A stretch of 64,000 nt of DNA from Alisma plantago-aquatica (GCA_963693085.1 OY856412.1:1125190744-1125254743); one strand, 5' to 3'; positions 37,155 to 49,544 are shown, numbered from the stretch's first letter. Notes: generated by a model from the sequence alone, not told the origin. A program made the numbers and translations.

Positions 37155-37485
37155 ACAGGGCACTCTTGCCCGACACAAGGTCCAAAGAAGCAAAGACAAG
37201 GCACCACAAAGCCCACCAAGGCTCAACCAAGCCCAAAGGAACTCAAGCAACGAGCCCAACCCTTCCTCTCAACACTAGAGGATGCAAGGAGAGGGAGGAA
37301 CACCTCACAAGGTGGCAAACTTGCCCTCAAACCCCAAACTTGGGTATATTGCAAGTAGCACCTCCAGCTCTCAACAAAACACCAACAAACCCTAATCACT
37401 ACTAAAGGTGATTAGCAAGCAACAAAGCATCAGGGTTAAGAAAAGCAAACAAGATAAACCCTAAACGGAGGTCAGGGCCCTTACA

Positions 37486-37700
37486 AGCTAACTCCCTACA
37501 AAGGGATTTCATCCCCAAAATATGAAGAGAAAAGCGAGGGATACCTCCTCCTCATCTCTTCCTCAAGCTCCCAAGTGGCTTCCTCGACGGCACGATGATG
37601 CCAAAGAACCTTCACAAGAACCAGTTCCTTCCTCTTCAGCTTCTTAACTCTTCTATCAAGGATCATCACAGGACCTTCCTCTTAGTTCACATCTTCATCA
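37486..37700 (-). pseudogene. Chromodomain at integrase C-terminus
   Basis: The minus frame shows EEGPVMILDRRVKKLKRKEL, then VLVKVLWHH, ATWELEEEMRRRYP and a stop at 37496-37498, only 11 bp from the 3' LTR. The pattern VKVLWxx...ATWE.E..M...YP is the chromodomain of plant chromoviruses, thought to bind silent-chromatin histone marks and direct insertion there. A TAA interrupts the segment just upstream (DEDVN.EEGP). The polypurine tract must overlap the end of the frame (minus strand GTAGGGAGTTAGCT before TGTAAGG). Confidence 0.88.
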
Positions 37701-39002
37701 AGCTCAACATCGACCGGCTGTATCACTGTTCCTGAATCTGGATGACTTTTCTTCAGCATACTAACATGGAACACTGGGTGTAACCTATGCAATTATGGCG
37801 GCAACTCCAACTTGTAAGCTACCTTCCCCAGACGTGCTATGACCGGGTATGGCCCCATATATCTGGGTGCTAGTTTACCCTTCCAGCCAAACCTTAGCAC
37901 ACCTTTCCATAGCGAGACTTTAAGATACACTTTGTCTCCTACCTAGAACTCCAAAGGTCGTCGACGATTGTCTGTGTAAGACTTCTACCTGTCCTGTGCC
38001 GCTTTCAACTGTTGCTGTATCACCTTGATCTTTTTTGTTGTCTGTTGTACTAACTCAGGACCCAAAAGTTGATATTCACCAGACTCATACCAACACAACG
38101 GAGATCTGTACTTCTGGCCATATAAGGCCTCATAAGGATCCATGTCAATGCTCCGCTGATAACTATTGTTGTAAGCAAACTCTATCAAACTGAGATGCAC
38201 GTCCCAACTACCTAAGAACTACAAAACACAAGCTCGAAGGAGATCTTCCAAAGTCTGAATAGTCCTCTCAGACTGTCCATCTATCTGTGGATGGAAAGCA
38301 GTGCTGAACCTCAACTGCATTCCCAACGCTTTGTGTAACTATTCCAAAAAATGACTCGTGAACTGAGGACCTCTGTCAGAAACTATCGTCACTGGCACAC
38401 CGTGCAAACACACTATCTCATCCACATATACTCGAGCGAGTTTCTCGGCTGTATACATTGTCTTCACAGGTATGAAATGGTAGACTTCGTCAATATGTCC
38501 ACTATTACCCATATGGAATCATGATTCCTAGTTGTCCTGGTAGACCAACTACGAAATCCATGGTTATATGATCCCATTTCCACTGTGGTATCGATAGGGG
38601 TTGCAACGTACCTGTCGGCTTCTGATGTTCAGCCTTGACTTGCTGACATACCACACACCTAACCACGAACTCGGCTACATCTTTCTTCAAGCCGGGCCAC
38701 CAATACAAGTCTTTCAGACTATTATACATCTTGGTGACTCCTGGATGCATAGCATACATCAAAGTGTGTGCTTCCTCGAGCACTAACTTCCTCAGATCAT
38801 CAGCATCGGGGACCACCATCCTATCACGATAGAAAACTAGTCCATCCTCGGACTCATGGAACCCATCACGCTTTTTGCTGCCGAAATCTGATCTGATCAG
38901 CTGTACTGTATCATCTGTTTGCTGTGCATCTTTGATCTGTTGTCTCAGTGTAGGCTTGACTTGCATCTGTGCTAAAAGTCCAGCTAACAAGGAAACTTCC
39001 AT
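37701..39002 (-). pseudogene. Chromovirus integrase
   Basis: The zinc-binding HHCC module is readable in the 39002-38505 frame (H79, H86, C116, C119 of that frame, motif CVVCQQVK). The first catalytic Asp is in TMDFVVGLP (about 38557). The frame then shifts near 38520 and again near 38480. The second Asp is in VSDRGPQFTS (about 38376) and the Glu in GQSERT (about 38267), about 36 residues apart, the DD35E spacing. Downstream come [38 protein letters not shown] and HPVFHVSMLKK. Stops lie after FLE, CVL, AQDR, LEF and LPP, mostly where the family has Gln. Integrase inserts the cDNA; this one is inactive. Confidence 0.92.
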
Positions 39003-39515
39003 CTACACATTCATCTGTCGCAAGGAAACAAGCATATCCCATCTATGGCATACTAGGGAACTCAATTGTGCCTTCTTTGAAGGAAAAGAAGAAGACTTGC
39101 GGCTAAGCACATCAGCTACCACATTTGCCTTACCAGGATGATACTCGATGGTGCAGTCGTAATCATTGATTATCTCCATCCATCGGCGTTGTCGCATGTT
39201 TAGCCCATTCTGCGAAAAGATGTACTTCAGATTCTTATGGTTTGTAAAGATTTGACACACTTCCCCGTAAAGATAGTGTCTCCAAATCTTTAATGCATGA
39301 ACCACCACTGCTAACTCCAAGTCATGAGTCGGGTAGTTCTCCTCGTGTTTCTTAAGCTGTCGTGAAGCAAAAGAAACCACGTGATCTTCCTACATCAGCA
39401 CACAACCTAAACCTTTCTTGGAAGTATCGCAGAAAACAACATAGCCCTTCCCAGACTCTGGGAGTACTAGCACTGGTACACTAGTCAGCTTTTCCTTCAA
39501 ACTTTGGAAAGCTTA
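39003..39515 (-). pseudogene. Chromovirus RNase H
   Basis: The frame shows VVFCDTSKKGLGCVLM, a TAG, then [25 protein letters not shown] and a degenerate catalytic motif [12 protein letters not shown]. It continues with [20 protein letters not shown] and a DVLSRK end. The family motif is TDHK, so a catalytic Asp is changed to Asn here (a G-to-A type change). It follows RT after a TAA at 39513-39515 and is separated from integrase by a TAG at 39003-39005. RNase H would degrade the RNA template. Confidence 0.9.
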
Positions 39516-40460
39516 TTGACAACGTTCATCCCAGACAAAAGGTACATCCTTTCTAGTCAACTTTGTCATCGGCAACGCAATCACACTGAAGTCCTTGATA
39601 AACCTCCGGTAGTATCCTGCTAAACCCAGGAAACTACGAACTTCTGTCGGCGTCTTCGGCTGTTCCCATTCTAAAATGGACTCCACCTTCTTCGGGTCCA
39701 CTTTTACTCCTTCTGCAGATATCACATGACCCAAGAAAGTCACTTCTTCTAGCCAGAACTCACACTTATTGAACTTGGCGTACAACTGATGTTGACGAAG
39801 AAGAGTCAACGCTAGTCGAAGATGTAGCTCATGCTCTTGCTTGTCCCGACTATAGATCAAGATGTCATCTATAAAGACTACAAAAAACTGATCTAGGAAC
39901 GGACAGAACACTCGATTCATCAAATCCATGAAAGTAGCAGGCGCATTGGTTAGCCCAAACGAAATAACCACGAACTCAAAGTGACCATACCTCATCCTAA
40001 AAGTTGATTTTGGTATGTCATTCGCCTTAATCCTCAACTGATGATATCCGGACCGTAGATCGATCTTTGAAAACACTGTAGCACCACACAACTGATCAAA
40101 TAGATCATCTATCCCCGGTAACGGGTACTTGTTCTTGATCGTGACCTTGTTCAGCTGCCGATAATCTATACATAACCGCATCGACCCGTCCTTCTTCTTA
40201 ACGAACAACACTGGAGCACCCCAAGGCGACGTAGTTGGTCGGATGAAACCTTTCTCCAACAACTCTTGCAACTACTTCTTAAGCTCTGCCATCTCCACTG
40301 GAGCCATCCTATACGGTGTCTGTGCAACTGGCTGCGTTCTTGGAACTAGATTGATCTCAAAATCAATCTCTCGGGGTAGAGGAACACCAGGGAACTCATC
40401 AGGAAACACATCGGCAAACTCTCGGACAACCGACACCTCTTCAAGGCTAAGACCTTTCAC
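39516..40460 (-). pseudogene. Chromovirus reverse transcriptase
   Basis: This is the best preserved domain. A lead-in (40460-40275) has FADVFPDEFPGVPLPREIDF and TPYRMAP, followed by a TAG at 40272-40274. Then 252 open codons carry [31 protein letters not shown] and [13 protein letters not shown] (first catalytic Asp). [22 protein letters not shown] (the YxDD position as FIDD, 39875-39864), FLGHVIS and [13 protein letters not shown] follow. Length and motif order are as in functional Ty3/gypsy RTs. It copies element RNA into DNA primed by the tRNA. Confidence 0.95.
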
Positions 40461-40960
40461 CTTGGTATCTACAACGTGAGCTAAGAATGCCTTACATCCT
40501 CATCGTAACAACTTCTCTGCCACCATAGCTGATACTAGACATGTCGGAAGAATCTTCCTATCTCCTTGAAAGGCCCACTTCTCTCCGTCATCTTCAAACA
40601 CTGCCTGCTTGGAACCACAATCCAAAACAACCTTATACTTCTCTAAGGTATCCATCCCAAGGATCACATCGAAACCATGCATATCAAGTGGTATAAGATC
40701 CACTTGTATACAGTGTCTTGAAAAAGATAAGACATAAGATGGACACTCCTCTTGAAGCATCGAGGAACCATCAAGAGGGGTTTCTAACAACAAGCTATCC
40801 TGCTTACAACTAATAGGTAAATGACAGTTTTCAAGCATAATATAGGCGATAAAAGAGTGTGTAGCACCCGGGTCAACCGGAACAGATATAAAGCAAGAAG
40901 AAGACATATCAGAATGAAATAACTCCATCTGACCTGCCACCACTCGTGGGTTGACTATCA
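40461..40960 (-). pseudogene. Chromovirus aspartic protease
   Basis: The domain is in frame with the gag tail (41456-40500). The active-site motif is VPVDPGATHSFI (D at about 40874-40872), followed by FDVILGMDTLEKYKVVLDC, the second conserved block of retroviral-type proteases, and RKILPTCLVSAM. A DPGA form of the DSGA motif is common in chromoviruses. The protease would cut the polyprotein. The same block, diverged, is found again at 61060-61385 in another element. Confidence 0.9.
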
Positions 40961-42182
40961 CCTCTGACTGACTCATAACATAGAATCGAGTTGTTGCTTG
41001 CTGTCCACATCCTCTGCTTCCTTGAGCAGACGATCCTGCCTGCGATGCTTGACCGCGTCCTCGCCCCCTTCTACTACTGGGCTGTTGTCTATCTGACCCT
41101 TGTTGATTCTGCCTTGGCTGCTGTGTCACTTCAACATCTCTATTCGGGCAGTTGAACCTAAAATGCCCATTCTGACCACAAAGATGGCATGACCTATCTT
41201 CAAACCATGTCCTAGATGGCCCTGTCACTGCCACAGAAGCTGTACTATGTGCCCTTGATGGTGAAGAAACATAACCTCTTCCCTTACTCGGAGACCACTG
41301 CGATGGTACACTGGAACCTCTGATCACAGAAGGTGCTGAAAATCTTGGCTTCTTGAAGCCACCAAACCTCTGTCCCTGGAACTGAGCATGCCTCTTCTTA
41401 GACATGGATTCTCTTTTCTCCCTAACTGATCGTTTGATCCTACAGACAGATTCCACAAACGTAGCGAACCACTATCAGTTCTCCAACGCGGAAATAGGTG
41501 TTGTTAGCCCATCACTCAGACCTTTCTCAAAGCATCTGATCCGCTCTTCATCTGTTTCTTCCATGTGAGGACAAAACCTCAACAGGTCCATGAACTTGGC
41601 TTCCTACTCGGTGATGTTCATTGTTCCTTGTCACAAGCTATCAAAATGACTGATCTTCTCATCCAGATACGTCTTTGGAAAGTATCTGCTGACAAACTTG
41701 CGTCTAAAGACCACCCAACCGATCACCTCACCGGGTCACTTCTCCTCCTCGAAGGTCCACCAGTGACCAGCACTACCTTTCAGGAGGTAGACAACGTGCT
41801 TGACTTTGTCTGCTTCGGGGATGTCGAGGATCCAGAAAGCCTGCTCAAGACTTGTCAGCCACAGATCTGCATCTACTGGATCAGCCGTTCCAGCATAATC
41901 CGAAGCTCTGACTCGACGAAACCGCTCAAAGGTCTTCCCAATACCCGATGTTTCTCCATGGGGAGCATGTGCTCTCGGCGGAGGCACTGACAATCTTTCT
42001 ACCATGAGATTCATCATAGACACCATCTGCCCCATAATCTGTTGGTAGGCAGGGTTTTCAAGAATGGCTGGGTCAAATTGGTGGACCTCAGGCACTCGAT
42101 CTTCATGTTCCTACCCTATAGATCCATCAACTGATGCAACATCGCTGTTCTCAGCAGCATGTTCTTCATGATTTGTAGACAT
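40961..42182 (-). pseudogene. Chromovirus gag
   Basis: The likely original ATG is at 42182, about 110 bp after the primer site. A TAG at 42111-42113 closes this first frame. The capsid-type Retrotrans_gag domain is readable from 42095 (FERFRRVRASDYAGTADP, DLWLTSLEQAF, HVVYLLKGSAGHWW) through several stops to about 41460. The 41456-40500 frame then holds a basic, Gly/Arg/Ser-rich stretch and a CCHC knuckle (CHLCGQNGHFRFNC, 41189-41148). Stops include TGA codons where the family often has Arg. The role is particle formation and RNA packaging. Confidence 0.9.
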
Positions 42183-42290
42183 CTTGGCTTTTCTTCCGCT
42201 GAGGGCAGAAGATGATGTAAGAAAATTTGGAAAACTCACAAGAACAGACACAACCTAGTCCTAAACCACTATAGACTCAATGAACCTAGA

Positions 42291-42302
42291 GCTTTGATAC
42301 CA
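42291..42302 (-). promoter_or_regulatory. Primer binding site of chromovirus, initiator Met tRNA
   Basis: The minus strand reads TGGTATCAAAGC, one base different from TGGTATCAGAGC, six bases inside the 5' LTR edge at 42309. Confidence 0.9.
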
Positions 42303-45108
42303 AAAACTTATGGAAACACATCCCACTATCACATAGACAACGAGGTGTTACGCGAAAACGTGCGGAAAACACCATAAACCACAAATTACCAAAAACACGG
42401 GCTAATTAAAAATGATTGCAGAAAGCAGATAAACTGAGAAACTATTACACTTAGGTCCTCATCCTGCAAGAAAACAAGTTATATAAACATTTACAAAATC
42501 TTGACACGTGTCCACAACGTAGGAGATCAGCTGTCAAGCTATCACATGAGTTCATCACCTGTTATATATACATGACGGACTACATCCGGCCAGCAGTAGG
42601 ATATACAAAACTTCATCAACTATACATCATAAAACAACGTCAAATGCCTCCAAGGACCTGAGAGTGCAGCGATGACTCTAAGACTCTTCTACAAATGACC
42701 AAAACAGCAGCATGTCTATCTCTTGCCTTCGACTGCTCTTCTTGCTGCTCGGCCGCAACTCCGCGACCACCACTACGTCTAGCTCGAACTCCTAAAAAGG
42801 TTATAAACCAGTGGGGTGAGACACACAATCCCAGCGAGAAACATAACTCCCCGCCGAAACTATAAAACTAAAGGAAGATTAAAGCAACAACAGTAGATAA
42901 CTGGTAAAGGTATACAAGAGCAGTCTATATAGAGAAGCTATTCATACCATCAGGCTTACCAGATGTACGGGAGGCATATAACCAAGTATTTCTTTATGGA
43001 ACATGATTGACAAGATATGATTTATAAGATCTTACCTCATAACATAGTGAATGTATAAGTAACTGCAAGTATAACAAGATTAACTACACAAGCAAGGCCT
43101 CAACCAATGTTTCGTTTTTTTGCCTTAAACAATAAATACTATTCGGCTGGATTACGTATTATTATGCCCTGAGGAAGTGAGCCGTACCACTCAGATCCAA
43201 CCGACGGCTGCGAAACCCGGAGCCGGTGCCATACAAGGTCAATGGAAGAGCTGGACTCCACGACCTCTCCGCCTCATGGTCAGTGCACGAGTACAACACA
43301 AGTAGGACCGCAGTCTCATGCTTAAGTGGCCTCAGCCACAGGGTCAGCTCCCGCAGGCTACCCTCTGCCTAGCCTGCCTTGGTACAGGTCTCGGCGCTAG
43401 TGAACTGAGCCACGAGCCTGTTCACCGTGCTCTGAGCCATGAACACATTCATGCTCCCATATCACATATCCTGAGCCATGGGCCTGTTCACCATGCTCTA
43501 TACATATCCTGAGTCTGCAAACGCAGCTGCACTCGAATCCTCACTATTTTAGGCTAGGAGAAACCTCGCATATTCAACAGTATGCGCTCCGGGTTAACCC
43601 GCAAGAGAACCCGTTTCACCATCACCAGCTCCTGACGATGATTGATCTATGGCCAGGGCAAACTACATGATATGTTCCACTGTGATTAGTTAGTATATTT
43701 TAAGTGGATTGTTGAGGCAATCAAGTTGTATAGCATGCAGACTATAACAAGAATAAACAACATGAAACTCAACATCATGCTTTTTACTGTCATCAACATC
43801 ATCTTGATCCATCACAAGGATCCAACATTACATTGCCATGGGATCTCAATCCCTCATCACATAGTGTCACTGCCTCTCCAAGCTTACATCATCACCATGG
43901 GATAGCAATCCCAGATCATCATCAGAGAATAACATCTCATTAGGGCACTCTAGCCAAACTCAGGTCTTCCGATCAAACACACCATGCATGTTGTCTCATC
44001 AACAAGAGTAACCATCAGAGCAGTGTTACTCAAACATATATACCTCATAGCACTTTACCTGGCTATGCATCTGTACCTGCATGGTTAGTATGCACAATCA
44101 TCATGGATCGACAGAAGAATCATATTATCAATCATAGGCAACATATATGCTTTATCATACATTTCTCAACCTGTGATCATAGACATAGGTCATATTAACA
44201 AGCAAAGTATCTTACATCCTTACCAATCCTCAGCCTTATACATGTAATCGAGATGATCATAAACACATGTCAAGTTACATAGATATAATCTACTACCTCA
44301 ATTACTATCAAGCGTCTCAAGGGTCATCATCATAAGCCAAACGTGTTTGCATAAGCAAGGACTAGCATATCAGTTTCCATATAAGGAACAAGACCCTCGT
44401 TAGAAGTGCCCACTACCCTCACCAAAGGTAGTATCGGGTAGGGCACTCTCCCCTATCGTCCAAATACTTCTCCCACATATTGGCCAAACAAGTTAGCCAC
44501 AAAACGGCCAAGCACACATCAAGGTATCGGGCTACCACATGTATCAGGCAACAAGGAACCAAGCCATATCATGCACTCATGTGCGTTGTGCAACATGTGT
44601 CGTGCACCTCAAGTCATGCAACGCTGCGTCGGGTGTCAAGGGTACAACGGCCACAAAGCCTATCGGGCAACTGAGCCTATGGGTGTGTCGTTCATCAGGT
44701 GTAATAGACATCCATATGCAACGGCTAGGGATACTAGGTGACACTCTGTCGGGCATCACCACTAAGTCACGACGCTCGACACCAGCTAGCCACAAACTCC
44801 ATAACGTCCAAGGTATGGACACAAGGCTACCACCTGAACCAGGCATGTCGGGCAGAGGACACAACCATGTGTGACGCCCGACACACAAGGGTAGAGACCA
44901 ACATTCTACTCTTCTAGGTATAACGACCCGGGCACAACCTCAAATGACAACAAGGAGATCATGTCCTCCATCTAGCTAACCTCATCTATCGGCCAACACA
45001 CAAGGCCAGGTCCAGGGGAGACGCCCACCACAGAACTAGCTAGCACATCTTCACAACATCAAGGTATAACGAGGTTAAGTGTGTTGGGCAGGGTACTTAC
45101 CATGGTGT

Positions 45109-45195
45109 GATGCCCGACACAACAAGGCAGGAGCTAGGTGTGTGATGCCCGACACAACAAGGCAGGAGCCAGGTATGTGACGCCCGACACAACAC
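45109..45195 (-). repeat. 35-bp tandem repeat in 5' LTR
   Basis: Units at 45109, 45144 and 45179 (the last with GACGCC) have the same 35-bp period as the left LTR array. Confidence 0.9.
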
Positions 45196-45950
45196 CTCAA
45201 CAGGTCGACCAAGGTTCTAGCCAAAGAAGGATATCGGGCAGCATCAACCCTAAGACTATATCGTCCAAGATGCAACTCCACAAGGTCGTCGTCAACCTCA
45301 AGCACAAGGGCACCACAACCCTAGTGGATCAAGAAGATGCTCACCTCTCAACAACCAAGAGAGAGGGGTCTTACACACTTCTCATCACCAATCGGGCAAC
45401 ACAAGGAACAACCACAACCAAGGTCCACAACCACCACAAAGCTCACCTCTCGAATCCATGGTGAGAGAAGGGTGTTGCTCAAGCAACTAGAACACAAGCT
45501 CACCTCTCAACTCAAATGAGAGAGGAGTATTGCTCATATCACTAGAGTTTAATCTCACTTCTCAAGACCAAGGAGGGAGAGGGGTGTTGCTCAACAAGAA
45601 ACCCTAGAACAAGGTTCGGCCAACAAGAGAAACTAAGCAAGAAACTAAACTAGCAACATGCATAACTGATTATGATCATAAGAAACATACAAGAACATAG
45701 AAGAGGTAGTATAGTTAGGGTTAGGAGTTATGTAATCCGCCTTAAGCAAGTTCCAAGCTCCTAGCTCCAAGCTCCAAACACCACCACAAGAAGGAGAGCA
45801 AGGCACTCTAGGGTTCGACCACCACTAGAGGAAGAAGGAGACTCCCAAGGCAAGGATCGACCACCAAACTTGCAAAGGAAGAAGGGTGACATGCACCAAG
45901 GAGAGGGAGACTAAGGTACTAAAGGGATCCTTAGCAAGAGAAAGGGAACA

Positions 45951-45960
45951 CATATATAGG
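45951..45960 (-). promoter_or_regulatory. TATA box of chromovirus 5' LTR
   Basis: CCTATATATG on the minus strand, unchanged between the two LTRs. This is the promoter copy expected to initiate the genomic RNA. Confidence 0.62.
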
Positions 45961-46161
45961 AAAGGATGGAGGAGTAACCAAGGAAAGACAAAGCAAGGTG
46001 TCGCCCACCTAGGGACACTTGTCCAAGGCCATTGCTACATGCAAGCATCAAACACCAAGTGTCCACTAGTGGTGACATAGACGAGGTCAAAGAAGGTCAA
46101 AGGGTCCATGGGCGACACACACTCACCATGGTCGATACACACCCTGGGCGACACACCACAA

Positions 46162-46197
46162 GCCGACACAAGCACATGCCGACACACCTAGGCCGAC
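46162..46197 (-). promoter_or_regulatory. Three GCCGAC motifs in U3 (right LTR)
   Basis: GCCGAC at 46162, 46178 and 46192. The bases just before two of them differ from the left LTR (AGCC for GGCC, TGCC for GGCC), yet the six-base core is unchanged in all three. Confidence 0.45.
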
Positions 46198-46528
46198 ACA
46201 GGGCACTCTTGCCCGAGACAAGGTCCAAAGAAGTAAAGACAAGGCACCACAAAACCCACCAAGGCTCAACCAAGCCCAAAGGAACTCAAGAAACGAGCCC
46301 AACCCTTCCTCTCAACACTAGAGGATGCAAGGAGAGGGAGGAACACCTCACAAGGTGGCAAACTTGCCCTCAAACCCCAAACTTGGGTATATTGCAAGTA
46401 GCACCTCCAGCTCTCAACAAAACACCAAAAAACCCTAATCACCACTAAAGGTGATTAGCAAGCAACAAAGCATCAGGGTTAAGCAAAGCAAACAGGATAA
46501 ACCCTAAACGGAGGTCAGGGTCCTTACA

Positions 46529-46533
46529 ATATG
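46529..46533. repeat. Target site duplication of chromovirus, right
   Basis: ATATG, identical to 33271-33275. Confidence 0.9.
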
Positions 46534-49500
46534 CTTCCATCTATAAAACCCTCCCATCCTTTTGCTAGTCCTATTTATGACATAAGCCTTCTGCCACTCC
46601 AAACAACTAGACTATTTTGACATACTCTTACTACAAACTTGTCGTCCAACAATTTACCTTTTATAAGTGATCAGCCTCTCCCTACAACAACTAACTATCA
46701 CGACTTATCTCTAAGACAATCATGTATAATAATAGTTCCTACTTGTCATTCCTAGTAATAATCTTGATTTGTTCATGTCACTTATTGAGTATCGAGCAAT
46801 CCTTCATTTTCGACTCATGATTTCCTTATACGTAAGTGATGAACATTGTCCAACTTTCAACACCGTAGACCTTGGCACATTTAGAAATCATATTATGCTG
46901 CCTCACAAGACCTAGATATAAATTTAGATATTGACATTATTTTTTATACTTTTTTTGATCTTGCTTCTCGAAATGGATTATAGATCCTAATAGAGTCTAT
47001 GGCCTTTCTTTTTTGACGTTAGTCTCCTATGGTCTTTCTTGACACACTACCCGATAGTATCTACTCCCAATGTCCTACCAACAACTTGTTATTGAATTAG
47101 GCAGATAACAACCACACCTATGTTGACATCACAATAGTCTTTCCTCTGACTGACATTCCTTCAAGTCACTTTAAAGATGACTAGAAAGTTGGTGACGATG
47201 CTGCACAAATGGTATACAAATTGGGTGCAATTTGTATGGTAAAATCACCATTATTTTTTCTTTTTGATTTTGATACCTTTGAAGTACCAACCTCTCTTCT
47301 GGGGTGCCTACAACACGTCACTAATAGAAACCTTATGCTACCATCGTCTACATTTTATAATTTTACTTTTAAATCTATAGGCTTCGTCATCCAGAAAATA
47401 CTGTCAGTCCAGTTTGTTACCCGTGTCTCTATGTGAAGGCATTTTTGTAAGACACGTTTGTGGAAGATTATAGTTTTTGAAAAAAATTCAAATTATCTAT
47501 TTTCCCATTTCCCTTTGTGCCTTAATGACGATTTCTTTCAAATGTTTGACAACCAGCCACATTAAAAAATAATCCATAGGAAATTAGCCATGAGTTGGTT
47601 AGTTATAAATAAATTTGTTAACATGGATAATTTTTCTTAATGAAATTAATTTAAAAGATGATGAAAATGTGTCAAAATGTCATCAAAAATAAATTACATT
47701 TTCCTTCTCAAACAATTGAGTTATTTATACAATTGTACAATATGTGGTATGTGAATGTAAATTCAATTTAATGAGTCATTTTCTTAATTTCATTATGACA
47801 AGTAGATGTCAAGTCGATCACACAATATCTTCACTGTACTATATTTTTTAAAATATTGATGATTCTGTTCATGTTGTCATTTGGGTAGGAACCTAATACC
47901 CCTTGATAACAAATCAAGGATCTAATCATGTGAATGAATTATTTTGAATTCACTACACAAATTTAAATGGTCACCGCATACAAAAATCTTATTTTGACAT
48001 GTTTCTTCCCATCACCTTTTTAAAGTTTAAAAATACATATTTTCAAAATACATTTAGTCTCTCTTGCTATTTCTCAAATATTTTTATAATTTAACATAAA
48101 TTTATTATGCACAATGTGCCACGTGCACATGTATAGTGCGTTCACTAACAAGTAGAATGGTAACATCTGTGTCGGGCTATGTAGATTGGAATATGGGCCC
48201 AAATGGTTTTGCCCGATATAATGTTCACCCTGCGTATATAACATCTTCAACTCTTTAAATTACTTATAAAATAAAAGGACATATCTGTAGTCATTAATTA
48301 ATACCATTAATCACATTGCAATCTTTATCATTTTTCATATATAATATAAAATTGTATGACCTATGAATAAGTCTATATTATTATCATAATTGCATCTTAC
48401 ACTTTCCATAGCCTATGTGAAAACCGTCTTGTAATTATATATTTTTAAATAAAATTCATCCTATTCTTATAAAAATATTATTATGTATGCATCACTTGGA
48501 AAAATATTAAACGTTGTCAATTCATCGGAGGAGTGAGATGAATCACCATATTTTTTTATTGATAAAAAACACACTTCTACAAATAATGTTGAATGATGCA
48601 CAAAAGACAGTACAAATAGCCAACAATGACAAATTTAGTAATTGATAACAACTATTAGAAGCGCTTAAAAACTGCCCGCTCCTACTAATCGTTGCCTAAA
48701 AAATTGCCTCCACTTGTCAAACAAAGTGATAGTGCAGATTAAGACGACGGATCAAACCAATTTTTAATAAAATATAATTTTACAAGTTTGTAGTAAAATA
48801 TGTCTATCATGTCTTGTATACATCGATGGATCCAAGTCTGTCTTCATTATGACCGGACACTAGGTCCAAGTTTGAATCCATTCTATCTATATAAATTAGA
48901 GTGATAATATAAAGCACACATCTTCCATATAGTCTTATACTCATATAAATGCAACATGAAATACGAAGCGACTTTTTAGTACTACACAATTTTTTTTTCC
49001 ACACAAAGTGTTCAAAGTTGATTCATTTTCAAAAAAAGAAAGAGAGAAAAAAACATAAAGCACTTGTAATTAGTGATAAAGTTTAATTTGTATCTATATA
49101 CTATTGAAGTGTTAAATAATGTTGGTTATAGGTAAATTTTGTATATCCATTTTGTATTTGATACATATATATATTCTAAAATAATAATTATGTATTATAT
49201 ATTTATATATCATATAGTCTACCTTTTTAAATCAAATAGTGCTCATAAATGACTATTACAAAATATTATGCATATTTTTAAATCAAATAGTATCAATTAA
49301 TAGGCATCACAATACCTGCTTTAATATTTAATAATATTAAAAATGAATCCGCAGAATGTGGGTGTCCGTTTCAATGGATATAGTGTTGCATTAATAATGA
49401 ATTAGAGTGTTAATTTTTATATACATATATTCTCTTATAAATTATATAATAAGGGTACATAATACCATTTTGGAATCTAAAATAAAACCTACGCCATTCT

Positions 49501-49540
49501 CTACCGCAAAACAAAGAGATAACAATAAAATATCTTATTT
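46534..49540. other. Unassigned AT-rich sequence
   Basis: No gene, LTR pair or terminal repeat could be supported. Short frames (for example 47209-47436 plus, 48807-49004 minus) have no recognisable motif and sit in very AT-rich DNA. There is a small local repeat of GGCCTTTCTTTTTTGACG / GGTCTTTCTTGACAC near 47000. Confidence 0.35.
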
Positions 49541-49544
49541 ATTT

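Larger units (their letters stand above)
33276..37485 (-). repeat. 3' LTR of chromovirus
   Basis: This LTR is 4210 bp with plus-strand ends TGTGGCAACA...CCTTACA. It is paired with 42309-46528. In the first 130 bp I count nine differences between the LTRs, seven of them transitions. It contains a TATA box, a 35-bp tandem repeat, a roughly 55-bp periodic block (36300-36570, built on GCTCACCTCTCAA...GAGAGAGG..TTGCTC) and CCGACAC motifs. The open frames inside are conserved in position in both LTRs but show no domain. Confidence 0.95.
33276..46528 (-). mobile_element. Full-length Tekay-like chromovirus (Ty3/gypsy), 13.25 kb
   Basis: This is a complete element with two 4.2 kb LTRs, an exact 5-bp target duplication (ATATG), an initiator-Met-tRNA primer site, and gag-PR-RT-RNaseH-IN-chromodomain in gypsy order on the minus strand. 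The coding region (42182-37496) would be a single polyprotein, but at least a dozen stops and several frame changes break it, so it is no longer autonomous. The overall design (long LTRs, single gag-pol frame, C-terminal chromodomain ending at the polypurine tract) fits the Tekay/Del clade. That clade name is from domain architecture, not from a tree. Confidence 0.93.
42309..46528 (-). repeat. 5' LTR of chromovirus
   Basis: This LTR is 4220 bp, paired with 33276-37485. Its inner end has mutated from TG to TA (TATGGAAACA). It carries the same 35-bp repeats (45109-45195), 55-bp periodic block (about 45340-45600), TATA box and GCCGAC motifs. As the 5' copy on the minus strand it would have driven gag-pol. 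Confidence 0.95.

Noticed and set aside
33443..37405. Numerous frames of 60-141 codons in the chromovirus LTRs
   Set aside because: They lie on both strands in long LTRs with low-complexity repeats, and none has a known domain.
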